64,000 bases of DNA from Chitinophaga parva (lineage in GTDB: Bacteria; Bacteroidota; Bacteroidia; Chitinophagales; Chitinophagaceae), in the NCBI RefSeq assembly GCF_003071345.1, contig NZ_QCYK01000001.1, positions 1,364,001-1,428,000 of the forward strand, given 5' to 3'. Shown here piece by piece: positions 23,722 to 31,787 of this stretch (position 1 is the stretch's first letter; every line of letters starts with the position of its first letter). Under the pieces are notes generated by a model that was not told where the DNA came from, ran no database searches, and saw nothing but the letters and a program-made list of their open reading frames with translations. The position numbers were made by a program, and so were the translations under genes.

Positions 23722-24804
23722 TTATGCGGTAGCAGCGGGAGCCTTAATGTAAGAGAGCGCTGTTGCAGTCAACTCGTCTGCATACAGAAAGATATCATCG
23801 AGTGACTTCATCTCTTTTTTAGTTTCACTTTTTTCACTATCAAAAAGTCCGATATATTTTTTACTGGCGTTAAAGTGCATACGGCAGATCGGCTTTCTAT
23901 TGTTATCGTCAAACAGGACGGCAAAGTAGGACTGGGAATCACGGTACGTGACCTGCGATACCGGAACTACCTTTCTCAGGATAGAGCGGACGATCTGGTA
24001 TGCATCCAGTTCGTCTTGTGTAGTGACGATCTTTGGCTCCGTATCAGCTACTGGTTCCTTTGTCTCTGTGGTTTGCTGTTCATCGGTTTCCTGCGTTTTT
24101 AACGCTTGTTTAAGCCTTTCGGTAATGATGTCGTTAATGTAGATCTGGAAGGCCTTTTTAGTGAGGCTGCTGAATTGGTCCAGCACCTTTTGAGTCAGGA
24201 TGCCGCCGGTATATACCTGCTTGGCAAAGTGTCTCACAAAGTCACTGGAGGGGTTATTTAATTCTCCGTGCAACAGGTTTTTCAATAAGCCAAGATATTT
24301 CAACTCACTGGCTGTGGATACAATGGTCTCCGTGTTGAAATAGTTCTTGTGGAACTTTTTCAACTCTTCTATTTGGTTGTCCTTGATATCCTGGAGATCA
24401 AATATAAAAAATGGCTTTTCATCCATTTTATTTGCCTCTTCCAGATCCGTATAAAACCTGGATTCAAAGCCATTTGTCAGTATGGAGAACTTAGCCTTGG
24501 TGGTGTGGAAATAACGGAAAAGCTGGCTGTTGTGCGGATCAAGGTTGGATGACCAGTGTTTACATTCGATCAGGATCATGGGCTGGCCATCCTTTACGAT
24601 CGCATAATCAACTTTCTCTCCTTTTTTAATGCCCAGGTCTGCCACAAATTCAGGTACTACTTCCATAGGATTGAACACATCGTAACCCAATGCCTGTATA
24701 AAAGGCATTACGAACGAATGTTTAGTTGCTTCTTCTGTTTGTACGAGTTCTTTGTTCTTGATGATCCTGTCAGCAAGTTGTTTGATGATGTCTTTGAAAT
24801 CCAT
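23722..24804 (-). CDS. Stand-alone HsdR-N-type restriction nuclease-like protein
   Basis: 360 residues. The N-terminal ~150 residues match the type I restriction R-subunit N-terminal domain: FVMPFIQALGYDVFNPMEVVPEF, then a PD-(D/E)xK core with D66 and E80-C-K82 (DYAIVKDGQPMILIECKHW), then FRYFHTTKAKFSILTNG. There is no helicase motor, methylase or specificity gene nearby, and the family's motor domains are absent. A low-complexity Thr/Glu linker (~240-260) joins a C-terminal domain (YQIVRSILRKVV; RKPICRMHFNASKKYIGLFD) seen in lone proteins of this type. It may be a solitary defence or DNA-repair nuclease. The gene is AT-richer than its neighbours, which hints at transfer. Confidence 0.82.
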   Translation of the reverse strand: MDFKDIIKQLADRIIKNKELVQTEEATKHSFVMPFIQALGYDVFNPMEVVPEFVADLGIKKGEKVDYAIVKDGQPMILIECKHWSSNLDPHNSQLFRYFHTTKAKFSILTNGFESRFYTDLEEANKMDEKPFFIFDLQDIKDNQIEELKKFHKNYFNTETIVSTASELKYLGLLKNLLHGELNNPSSDFVRHFAKQVYTGGILTQKVLDQFSSLTKKAFQIYINDIITERLKQALKTQETDEQQTTETKEPVADTEPKIVTTQDELDAYQIVRSILRKVVPVSQVTYRDSQSYFAVLFDDNNRKPICRMHFNASKKYIGLFDSEKSETKKEMKSLDDIFLYADELTATALSYIKAPAATA

Positions 24805-25011
24805 GAGATAAATTGTGGGGTAAAAAATAATAATGATAGGGTGTTAGAACGCGGAGTAGGAGGGACTAACAATCAATTAAAAATAATAAAAAATGGGAGC
24901 TGGCAGGATAACACATTTGTGTTAGCGTCCTTTGGTGCCAATGATTTATAACGCCAGTTGAACACCGTGGCATGGGCATCGTAGTTGTTACAGCCTCCTT
25001 CACATAACCCC

Positions 25012-25893
25012 CTATTTCCCCGCATCTGTCCGGGCTTCAATCACCTGTTGTATACTATCCGCCACATTGGACAACAGATCATAACCCGTGGCAGCTTCAA
25101 TCGCGTCTACGGTGGTGAGGTATTGTGTCCAATCGCTGTTGAGGGTATTGATATTGGGGGTGTTCACCGCAATGACGCGGGTACTGCTGTTCATGCGGGC
25201 CAGGTCATGGTCACCATCGGGCAGCACGATCACTACTTTCCAGATCTGTGATGGCACCATTACGTGCCCGTTGTCAATAGCGGTGAGGGTGCCCTTGCTG
25301 CCGGTGCCGGTACTCCCATAGCTGCCCATGATCACGTACACTTCATTACCGGCCTTTACCAGGCTACGGATATAGTTTTCAAAACTGGCCCAGGTATGCT
25401 GGTTGTTATTGGGTGCCTGGGGCATCATGTTGCTCATGAGGAATGTAGCAGAATTGGCCGCGCTGGTAGCGGTGCGGTCGGCGGATGGGCAGTTGTGCCC
25501 CCGGTCAAAGCCGCTGCCCACATAGCTCCTGTCAGATACATGATACCAGCCCGCAGGCAGGGCGCTGTCTGGCCGGAAATTATTGGCCCGGCTCTGTGAG
25601 CCAAGATCATCCTTGCTAATATGCCAGCTCACCCAATTGGGTTTGCCTGTGCTGCGGTTATAGCACAGCGTGTAGTAAGGTTTCTGCATCAGGTAGTTAT
25701 TGGCACTGGCTGTGTCTGGGGTGGCCTTGCTGGGATTGCCCATCAGCATGTTGTCATTGTCTGCCGGGGCAGGCGTAAAGAAAGGCTGGGGGCGGCTGCC
25801 CTGTGCACGGCGTATGTGCTTGTTACACGCGGTGAGCAGGAGGGTGCAGCAGAGCAGGCTGAAAAGCAGTGGGCGTCCGGGTCGCATAGTCAT
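25012..25893 (-). CDS. DNA/RNA non-specific endonuclease (NUC1), lipoprotein
   Basis: 293 residues from the ATG at 25893; the frame is open further upstream but an exact -7 box (25909-25916) lies inside that stretch. The lipobox LLTAC gives Cys23. The catalytic motif DRGH is at 130-133 (His133 general base), with SNMMPQAPNNNQHTWASFE carrying the Mg-binding Asn and the conserved Glu. The C-terminal part (VYVIMGSYG; HVMVPSQIWKVVI; AVNTPN) completes the beta-beta-alpha-metal fold. Likely a surface or periplasmic nuclease for nucleic-acid scavenging. Alternative starts at 25899 and 25887 change little. Confidence 0.9.
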   Translation of the reverse strand: MTMRPGRPLLFSLLCCTLLLTACNKHIRRAQGSRPQPFFTPAPADNDNMLMGNPSKATPDTASANNYLMQKPYYTLCYNRSTGKPNWVSWHISKDDLGSQSRANNFRPDSALPAGWYHVSDRSYVGSGFDRGHNCPSADRTATSAANSATFLMSNMMPQAPNNNQHTWASFENYIRSLVKAGNEVYVIMGSYGSTGTGSKGTLTAIDNGHVMVPSQIWKVVIVLPDGDHDLARMNSSTRVIAVNTPNINTLNSDWTQYLTTVDAIEAATGYDLLSNVADSIQQVIEARTDAGK

Positions 25894-25908
25894 TAACATA
25901 AGTACGCT

Positions 25909-25916
25909 CAAAAGTA
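25909..25916 (-). promoter_or_regulatory. -7 box of the NUC1 gene
   Basis: The plus-strand CAAAAGTA is TACTTTTG on the minus strand, an exact TAnnTTTG match 16 bp before the ATG at 25893. It fixes the start of the nuclease gene. Confidence 0.6.
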
Positions 25917-26168
25917 AGCTGGCATCGCGCAGGCTATCTGCGTGGGTGTTTTTATTATAAACGCACGATAGCGGATAAACTTGTATTACGGAATTGTTAA
26001 CTCCTTTGTTGCAATAGTTGCGCCGCTTTTTACGCGTGTACTGCAAGTGGATTCCAACAGATCTTATTGCGCCATATCGGTCCCAAACCGCAGGGAAAAC
26101 GTGTGCCTGGTAACCACCGGTGGCCATTGTTTGCTTGTTCAACTTTCACCATAAACCAAATCAATTCC

Positions 26169-27146
26169 ATGAAACATCATGTTCTCCTGGCTGCGGCTGC
26201 GTTGCTGTCCTCCACTGCATTTGTTAGCTGCTCCAAACAGTCATCTGGAGATGTGCTGCCCGCAAATGAACTGGCTGTAACCCAATCCGGCACTGCATTG
26301 CAGGCTGCCGGCACCGTGTACCTTAACAACTGGATGAGCGCCATCGATGACAGCCGCAACCTGTCCTCCCTGAGCATTCCCGGTACGCACGACAGTGGTG
26401 CGCGCTTTGAGCCCATCGGCGGTACGGCAAAGTGCCAGAACCTCACCATTGCGGACCAGCTGAACAACGGCATCCGCTTCCTGGATATCCGCTGCCGCCA
26501 CATTGATGATGCATTTGCCATTCATCACGGTTCCATTTACCAGAACATGAATTTTGACGACGTGCTCACCGCCTGTCAAACCTTTATGCAGGCGCATCCT
26601 ACGGAGGCCATCATCATGAGCGTAAAGGAAGAATACGACGCTTCTAACACCACCCGCACCTTCGAGGCTACGTTCGACAGCTATGTGGCCCGCTACCCCG
26701 GCCTGTTTTCCCTGACCGCTACCATGCCCACCCTGGGCGATGCCCGTGGCAAGATCGTGCTGCTGCGCCGTTTCAGTGCCACCGGCACACCTAAAGGCAT
26801 TGATGCTACCAACTGGGCGGATAACACCACCTTCACCATCAGCAATGCAGTGACCGCGCGCGTGCAGGACAACTACGTGGTGCCGGATAATAACGCTAAG
26901 TGGACCAACATTACCAACCTGCTTACAGAAGCCAGGAATGGCGCGGCTTCCACACTGTATATCAATTTCTGCAGCGGTTACAAATCACTCATCTTCGGTA
27001 TTCCCAGCATCACTACGGTGTCTAATGCCATCAACCCGCAGGTGGTGAGCTACTTCACGGCAAACACCCATGGCCGTTATGGCATGGTGCTGTGCGACTT
27101 TGCCGATTCTACCAAGGCTACTTTGATCAAGAATACTAACTTCTAG
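26169..27146 (+). CDS. PI-PLC X-domain phospholipase lipoprotein
   Basis: 325 residues from the ATG at 26169, chosen because it begins the signal sequence (HHVLLAAAALLSSTAFVSC, Cys21). The bacterial phosphatidylinositol-specific phospholipase C core is clear: SIPGTHDSG with catalytic H74 and D75, GIRFLDIRCR with D106 and R108, and FAIHHGSIYQ with the second catalytic His at 119/120. Such enzymes cleave PI or GPI to inositol-1-phosphate and diacylglycerol and are calcium-independent in bacteria. Chitinophagaceae can make inositol lipids, so the substrate may be endogenous or environmental. A strong terminator follows. Confidence 0.9.
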   Translation: MKHHVLLAAAALLSSTAFVSCSKQSSGDVLPANELAVTQSGTALQAAGTVYLNNWMSAIDDSRNLSSLSIPGTHDSGARFEPIGGTAKCQNLTIADQLNNGIRFLDIRCRHIDDAFAIHHGSIYQNMNFDDVLTACQTFMQAHPTEAIIMSVKEEYDASNTTRTFEATFDSYVARYPGLFSLTATMPTLGDARGKIVLLRRFSATGTPKGIDATNWADNTTFTISNAVTARVQDNYVVPDNNAKWTNITNLLTEARNGAASTLYINFCSGYKSLIFGIPSITTVSNAINPQVVSYFTANTHGRYGMVLCDFADSTKATLIKNTNF

Positions 27147-27168
27147 GAAAAGAGCAACTGTGTGTGAG

Positions 27169-27207
27169 CATTGCCGGTCCCTCAAAAGACCGGCAATGTC
27201 ATTTTTT
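27169..27207 (+). terminator. Terminator of the PI-PLC gene
   Basis: CATTGCCGGTC (27169-27179) and GACCGGCAATG (27188-27198) are perfect complements followed by TCATTTTTT. Confidence 0.9.
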
Positions 27208-27244
27208 ATCGTAACTTCCGGGAGGATTAAAATGTAGCTGTGTC

Positions 27245-27817
27245 ATGGAACAGACAATGAATTTTCAATGGTATGTGGAATATTATGATCAACTTTTACA
27301 CGACCCTAACCCGCCCGCGCCTTACAACGATCCCAAATACATTGACTTTACAAAACTGAACCTCACGCACATGAACCGCTGGATGCGCAGCGGGGTACTG
27401 CTGCCGGAAGCAAAGGAAATGGCGGCAAAGATCACCGCACCACAGCACTGGATCGTGATCACGGAGGCCTGGTGTGCCGATGCGGCCAATACCATTCCCT
27501 TCCTGCGCATGATCGCACAACTGAGTGAGCATGTCACCGTTACATATGAACTGCGCGATAGCCCGCCTTACCGCATCAACAATTACCTTACCGGTACCAG
27601 TAAATCCATTCCCAAGCTCATTATCCGCAACCGGGAAGAGGAAGACCTGTTGGTATGGGGCCCGCGTCCCGCGGAATGCCAGGCTTTGTATCTTAAGCTG
27701 GCCGCAGAAAAAGCACCTTTTGAAACCGTGAAGGTGGAAATACAGAAGTGGTACAACCGCGATGCAGGCCGCACTTTCCAACAGGAACTGGTGGCTGGCT
27801 TAACACCCTATCTCTGA
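27245..27817 (+). CDS. Thioredoxin-fold protein with degenerate active site
   Basis: 190 residues resembling the Thioredoxin_9 group of Bacteroidota. The expected active-site segment is ITEAWCADAANTIPFLRMI: the CxxC is reduced to C77-A-D-A80, leaving one cysteine after the conserved Trp76. The cis-Pro region SIPKLIIRN is present. With a single cysteine it may act as a monothiol reductase or have lost redox function. No signal peptide, so cytoplasmic. The 3' side carries the relic of a glycerophosphodiesterase gene. Confidence 0.8.
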   Translation: MEQTMNFQWYVEYYDQLLHDPNPPAPYNDPKYIDFTKLNLTHMNRWMRSGVLLPEAKEMAAKITAPQHWIVITEAWCADAANTIPFLRMIAQLSEHVTVTYELRDSPPYRINNYLTGTSKSIPKLIIRNREEEDLLVWGPRPAECQALYLKLAAEKAPFETVKVEIQKWYNRDAGRTFQQELVAGLTPYL

Positions 27818-27841
27818 TCACATCTCACCCTTCAAGGTGGT

Positions 27842-27950
27842 ATGCTTTGGAATACCGCGCAGGATATACAGGCCCGGGCCAGCCTGGGGAACAGACGGCA
27901 TTATCACCAATGATCCGGCTACGCTGTTAAAGCTGTTTGGCAGCTACCAG
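27842..27950 (+). pseudogene. 3' relic of a glycerophosphodiester phosphodiesterase gene
   Basis: One frame (from 27848) reads WNTAQDIQARASLG and a second frame continues TDGIITNDPATLLKLFGSYQ. Joined, they give the well-known C-terminus of GDPD enzymes (W.. .. DI...LGVDGIITDxPxLL). A frameshift lies near 27890 and the normal stop is gone; nothing of the catalytic N-terminal half remains. A terminator follows at 27983, probably the original one. Confidence 0.75.
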
Positions 27951-27982
27951 TCCAAATTATACGAAAATGCAATCGCCTATAA

Positions 27983-28014
27983 AAACCCTGCCGGTTTTCC
28001 TGGCAGGGTTTTTT
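27983..28014 (+). terminator. Terminator after the GDPD relic
   Basis: AAACCCTGCC (27983-27992) and GGCAGGGTTT (28002-28011) with a 9-nt loop and a TTTTTT run. It isolates the marR gene from upstream transcription. Confidence 0.9.
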
Positions 28015-28040
28015 ATGACAAAAATCAGCAGGAAGGAATT

Positions 28041-28056
28041 AGTTAAATACTTAACT
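28041..28056. promoter_or_regulatory. Putative MarR operator 1
   Basis: AGTTAAATACTTAACT is a 16-bp near-palindrome (14 of 16 positions symmetric) 10 bp before the marR start. It matches the site at 28537-28552 in 13 of 16 positions. MarR proteins commonly repress their own gene through such sites. Confidence 0.6.
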
Positions 28057-28066
28057 TTATAACAGC

Positions 28067-28516
28067 ATGGGCAAAACCAAAATTGATATTACCACGGTGT
28101 TCGCCAGGGAGCTGACGCGCATGAACACGGCCTTCCGCCAGTTCATACAGCAGAAAGTAAAGCAACATGGCATGGACCTCACCTTTGAAATGCTGCAGGT
28201 GATGGGCATTCTCTGGGAGCAGGACGGGATTAACCAGCAGGAAATATCAGCCCAGTCGGTAAAAGACAAGGTGAGCATCACGTACCTGGTGGACAACCTG
28301 TCCAGGCGCGGCCTGGTGTTCCGCCAGGAAGACGGGAACGACCGGCGCAACCGCCTGGTCTACCTCACCCCGGACGGGCGCCAGCTGCGGCAAACCATCC
28401 GGCCCTGGGTGGAAGAAATGTACGCCCAGGCCAGCCGCAATATCCCCATGGATGATATTGCCAGCTGCCTGGATGTGCTGGAACGGATGTACCAGAACCT
28501 GAAACGCAGCGATTGA
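28067..28516 (+). CDS. MarR-family transcriptional regulator
   Basis: 149 residues, normal for MarR. The winged helix is clear: FEMLQVMGILWEQDGINQQEISAQSVKDKVSITYLVDNLSRRG is the HTH region and RQEDGNDRRNRLVYLTPDG the wing with its conserved DxR. N- and C-terminal helices supply the dimer interface. No cysteine pair suggests oxidant sensing, so a small ligand or lipid signal is possible. Matching palindromes precede this gene and the universal stress gene that follows, so both are the likely targets. Confidence 0.92.
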   Translation: MGKTKIDITTVFARELTRMNTAFRQFIQQKVKQHGMDLTFEMLQVMGILWEQDGINQQEISAQSVKDKVSITYLVDNLSRRGLVFRQEDGNDRRNRLVYLTPDGRQLRQTIRPWVEEMYAQASRNIPMDDIASCLDVLERMYQNLKRSD

Positions 28517-28536
28517 TCTTTTTTGATTTGTTTATT

Positions 28537-28552
28537 GGTTAAGCACTTAACT
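28537..28552. promoter_or_regulatory. Putative MarR operator 2
   Basis: GGTTAAGCACTTAACT contains the near-palindrome GTTAAG-CA-CTTAAC, 97 bp before the universal stress gene. It agrees with operator 1, giving a consensus GTTAArnACTTAACT. Confidence 0.6.
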
Positions 28553-28648
28553 AATAATGATTTAGTAGCAAGGCAAATGATCGGAGCGCCTGGTGAAGGC
28601 GCATTAAACAATAGTTCGGAATTTTTTTAAAAAACTAAATCTTATACC

Positions 28649-29488
28649 ATGGCTTACACGATTATGATGCCCACAGACTTTGGCGCTTCCGCAAAAAATG
28701 CTACGCGGTATGCCCTGGCATTCACACATCAGCAAGCAGCCGCTCTTGACCTGGAATATGTACTGTTGCACATTTATGAGCTATCCACCGGCATGGCCGG
28801 CGAGGGCGTGGCGCTGGCTTCCGTGAATGAAGACTACGCACATGCGGAACGCGAGCTGGAAGCGGAACTGGACTGGATCAAGGCCCATTATCCCCAGCTG
28901 AAAGTGCGGTCATTACTGGTACCCGGTAACATCCATGAAGAACTGGTATCACTGGTGGACACCGGCAAAGAGGTGATGGTGTTTATGGGCGCCGCCGGCC
29001 GCTATGATGATCTCCTGTCGTGGGACAATGAGATCATCAACTCCCTGCGTCACCTGAAGGCTCCCGTGCTGCTGGTGCCGCCACATGTTACTTTTAAACC
29101 ATTGCAAAACGTGGGCTACGCCTGCAATTATAAGAATATCACGCCGGGCATGCCTTTCGCAGACATCCTGGAAACCGTGAAACTTGCACCCGGCGCACAG
29201 CTGAAGGTGGTGTATGTGGATACGCCCGTACTGGATGACCACATTGAAGAAGAGAAGGGGGAAGCCCTGATCCGTGAGGCATTGGCTCCAGCATCGCCTG
29301 CCTATTACCGGATACAGGACAGCCACGTGATAGATGCCATCGCGCAGTTTGTGGAGGATGAAAAGATAGACCTGATGATCATGGTGCCCCGCCGCCACGG
29401 TATCTGGAACAGCCTCTTTTCCCGGAGCAACACCAAAGGGCTGGCAAGGCTGAATAAGCTGCCCATCCTGGCTCTGCGGGAGCAATAG
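28649..29488 (+). CDS. Universal stress protein, tandem UspA domains
   Basis: 279 residues containing two UspA-like domains (about 1-145 and 146-279). The first has the ATP-binding type ending GKEVMVFMGAAGRYDDLLSWDNEIINSL...PVLLVPP; the second ends LIMMVPRRHGIWNSLFSRSNTKGLARLNKLPILALRE. Cytoplasmic stress protein; the biochemical output of such tandem forms is not settled. Probably controlled by the upstream MarR through the palindrome at 28537-28552. A GC-rich terminator follows. Confidence 0.9.
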   Translation: MAYTIMMPTDFGASAKNATRYALAFTHQQAAALDLEYVLLHIYELSTGMAGEGVALASVNEDYAHAERELEAELDWIKAHYPQLKVRSLLVPGNIHEELVSLVDTGKEVMVFMGAAGRYDDLLSWDNEIINSLRHLKAPVLLVPPHVTFKPLQNVGYACNYKNITPGMPFADILETVKLAPGAQLKVVYVDTPVLDDHIEEEKGEALIREALAPASPAYYRIQDSHVIDAIAQFVEDEKIDLMIMVPRRHGIWNSLFSRSNTKGLARLNKLPILALREQ

Positions 29489-29512
29489 CACAGCATCCTG
29501 GACAAATTACAG

Positions 29513-29543
29513 CGCGCTTCTTCCACGGGGAGGCGCGTTTTTT
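29513..29543 (+). terminator. Terminator of the universal stress gene
   Basis: CGCGCTTC (29513-29520) pairs with GAGGCGCG (29530-29537), one G-U pair, followed by TTTTTT. Confidence 0.8.
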
Positions 29544-29612
29544 CATGTACTGGCTTTCGTGCTGCGTATCACTGTAATATCTTCAAAGGGCTGGTGGACT
29601 GGCCCGCAGGTA

Positions 29613-29644
29613 CAAAAAAACACCAGCCATTGCGACTGGTGTTT
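29613..29644 (-). terminator. Terminator of dnaA
   Basis: On the minus strand AAACACCAG and CTGGTGTTT (plus positions 29618-29626 and 29636-29644) form a perfect stem followed by seven Ts. Confidence 0.85.
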
Positions 29645-29673
29645 CAAAGAGGGGGGAATCAAAAAGAATTTCG

Positions 29674-29802
29674 CATGGGAGCCAGCAGTATTTTCTGGAG
29701 CTCCGCTAAAGCATTTCACATGAGAACCTGCTGTATTTTTTTACAGCGCTACGGGAGCATAATTTTACATGGAAGCCAGCTGTACTTTCTGTTGCAGCTC
29801 CA
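29674..29802 (-). repeat. Three degenerate tandem copies of the dnaA 3' end
   Basis: The last codons of dnaA (plus strand CATGGAAGCCAGC from 29769) recur downstream as CATGAGAACCTGC (29719) and CATGGGAGCCAGC (29674), spaced 50 and 45 bp. The farthest copy still reads ELQKILLAPM, against ELQQKVQLASM in the gene; the middle copy has a stop. Spacers also resemble each other (GCATnnTTTnACAT). These lie between the dnaA stop and its terminator. Confidence 0.65.
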
Positions 29803-31198
29803 TCACGTTATCGCGGAACGTAATATCAGTATCCATCAGGTCTTTCACGGTTTGGCAGGAGTGGATCACCGTGGTGTGGTCCCTGCCGCCAAAGTGCTCA
29901 CCGATGGTTTTGAGTGAGTTTTTGGTAAAGGACTTGGCCAGGTACATGGTGATCTGGCGGGCCTGTACGATCTCGCGTTTGCGGGTTTTCTGCAGCAGCT
30001 TGTCGTAAGGCACCTCAAAGTAATCGCACACCATTTTCTGGATGCTTTCGATGGTGATCTCCTTGGAAGATGTTTTTACGAAGGATTTCAATACACGTTT
30101 GGCCAGTTCCAGGTCTATTTCCTTGCGGTTCAGGGAAGACTGTGCCAGCAGGGAGATCAGGGCTCCTTCCAGTTCGCGTACGTTGCTCTGGATATTATAG
30201 GCAACGTACTTGATCACTTCCTTGGGCATTTCCAGCCCGTCATTGCGCATCTTCATTTCCAGGATCTCCATGCGTACTTCAAAGTCGGGCACCTGCATGT
30301 CTGCACTGAGGCCCCAACGGAAGCGGCTCAGCAGGCGTTCCTGTACACCGTCCAGGTCTTTGGGTGGCTTATCCGACGTGAGGATGAGCTGCTTGCCGGA
30401 TTGGTGCAGGTGGTTGAAAATGGCAAAGAAAGCGTCCTGCGACTTTTCTGCGCGTGCAAAGAATTGAATATCGTCGAGGATCAGCACGTCTATGAGTTGA
30501 TAGAAGTGGATGAAGTCGTTGATGATATTATTCTTGGAGTGATCGATGAACTGGTTAATGAATTTCTCGGCGCTTACGTACAATACAGCCTTGTTGGGGT
30601 GAATGGTCTTCACCTCGTTGCCGATGGCCTGTGCCAGGTGTGTTTTACCGAGGCCTACACCGCCGTAGATCACGAGGGGGTTGAACGAGGTACCACCGGG
30701 CTTTTCAGATACGGTTTTACCGGCGCGGCGTGCCACACGGTTACAATCCCCTTCAATAAATGCGTCGAAGGTGTAATTAGGATTAAGCTGAGAATCGATC
30801 TGCACCCGTTTGATGCCGGGGATGACAAAAGGGTTCTTTACCGGGTTTTGAATCGTTAGTGGAAAATCTACTTCACTGTCCTTTACTTGTTTCGCAAACT
30901 GGGTAGGCATGTTCACCGTTTTAGGGTGTTGATGCGGTGTACCATTCTCTACTACAATACGATATTCCAGTCTAGCTTCTTTGCCCAGCTCACGTTTGAT
31001 GGTCTTGCCCAGTAATCCTACATAATGTTCTTCCAGGTATTCATAAAAGAACTGGCTGGGTACCTGAATAGTTAAAACATTGTTTTCAAGCCCGATCGGT
31101 TTAATAGGTTCAAACCAGGTCTTAAACGGCTGCCACTCCACGATATCCCTAATTATATTCAGACACCTTTCCCAAACTTGTTCGCAAGTTCTGTTCAT
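29765..31198 (-). CDS. dnaA: Chromosomal replication initiator DnaA
   Basis: 477 residues. Domain I (helical, ~1-80: CEQVWERCLNIIRDIV), a variable linker, the AAA+ domain III with Walker A GGVGLGKTHLAQAIG, Walker B LILDDIQFFA and sensor motifs (ILTSDKPPKDL; LLSRFRWGL), and domain IV with the DnaA-box-binding signature GGRDHTTVIHSCQTVKDL. It binds TTATCCACA boxes and opens the origin; one perfect box lies in the 589-bp AT-rich spacer upstream. The C-terminal 11 residues are echoed by degenerate copies downstream. Ends with its own terminator. Confidence 0.97.
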   Translation of the reverse strand: MNRTCEQVWERCLNIIRDIVEWQPFKTWFEPIKPIGLENNVLTIQVPSQFFYEYLEEHYVGLLGKTIKRELGKEARLEYRIVVENGTPHQHPKTVNMPTQFAKQVKDSEVDFPLTIQNPVKNPFVIPGIKRVQIDSQLNPNYTFDAFIEGDCNRVARRAGKTVSEKPGGTSFNPLVIYGGVGLGKTHLAQAIGNEVKTIHPNKAVLYVSAEKFINQFIDHSKNNIINDFIHFYQLIDVLILDDIQFFARAEKSQDAFFAIFNHLHQSGKQLILTSDKPPKDLDGVQERLLSRFRWGLSADMQVPDFEVRMEILEMKMRNDGLEMPKEVIKYVAYNIQSNVRELEGALISLLAQSSLNRKEIDLELAKRVLKSFVKTSSKEITIESIQKMVCDYFEVPYDKLLQKTRKREIVQARQITMYLAKSFTKNSLKTIGEHFGGRDHTTVIHSCQTVKDLMDTDITFRDNVMELQQKVQLASM

Positions 31199-31787
31199 TG
31201 AGCTAGAAATAATTATTTGTTTAGTAATTAAGGTGTTCTCGAAATGATAAGTTGCTAACTGGGACTCAACAACTTTTTTTGGACAGGGAGACGAATATCT
31301 ATAGAAAAAACTAGAAAAAAAAATTAATCTAACCTTGTTTTTATAGCCTTGTTTACAGCAGTCAGACTCCCGTTTATTGCGTTGTTTTAGCCGCCGCTAT
31401 ATATGATTTTTACTGCTATTTATACCTGCCGGTCCCCATTGGAAAAACTGAGTTGATATACAATAATTTCCCATTTCCTGTTCACTGTTTTTCTTCAATA
31501 AAATAATAATCCCGGCGAAAATAATATAGTACAAACCAGGGGTAATAGAAACACCGGTAAAGACATGCTTGCCTCATATCCTTTACAGTAGCGTGTTTGA
31601 TAAGAGAAGCAGGTTTTGCCTGCTTCACGGTTTGCCTTCGGTTGGTGCAAACCGGGGTGCAAATTTAGGGGATTGAATGAGATTATCCACATACTATGAG
31701 GAAAAATAAATTTAGGAACTAATTATGCTTTCCCTTATCTTTTGCCGTATCTTTGGCGATTCAACACCGAAAAAAATACTATAATAT
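31199..31787. other. AT-rich intergenic region upstream of dnaA, possible oriC or regulatory region
   Basis: 589 bp between the divergent dnaA and DUF3127 genes. It has long A/T runs (about 31290-31340), a single perfect DnaA box TTATCCACA at 31683-31691, and two adjacent perfect hairpins: GAAGCAGG/CCTGCTTC (31607-31627) and CGGTTTGC/GCAAACCG (31629-31655). No supported gene. With only one exact box, dnaA autoregulation is as likely as an origin. Confidence 0.4.
31748..31755 (+). promoter_or_regulatory. -7 box of the DUF3127 gene
   Basis: TATCTTTG is an exact TAnnTTTG match 32 bp before the ATG at 31788. Confidence 0.6.

Noticed and set aside
24909..24924. Small palindrome TAACACA-TT-TGTGTTA upstream of the HsdR-N gene
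   Set aside because: Seven-bp arms in an AT-rich gap are expected by chance; no matching second site seen.
25894..26142. N-terminal extension of the NUC1 nuclease
   Set aside because: An exact -7 promoter box lies inside it, and the lipoprotein signal starts at about 25893.
26067..26168. N-terminal extension of the PI-PLC
   Set aside because: The translated stretch has no family similarity and would bury the lipoprotein signal peptide that starts at 26169.
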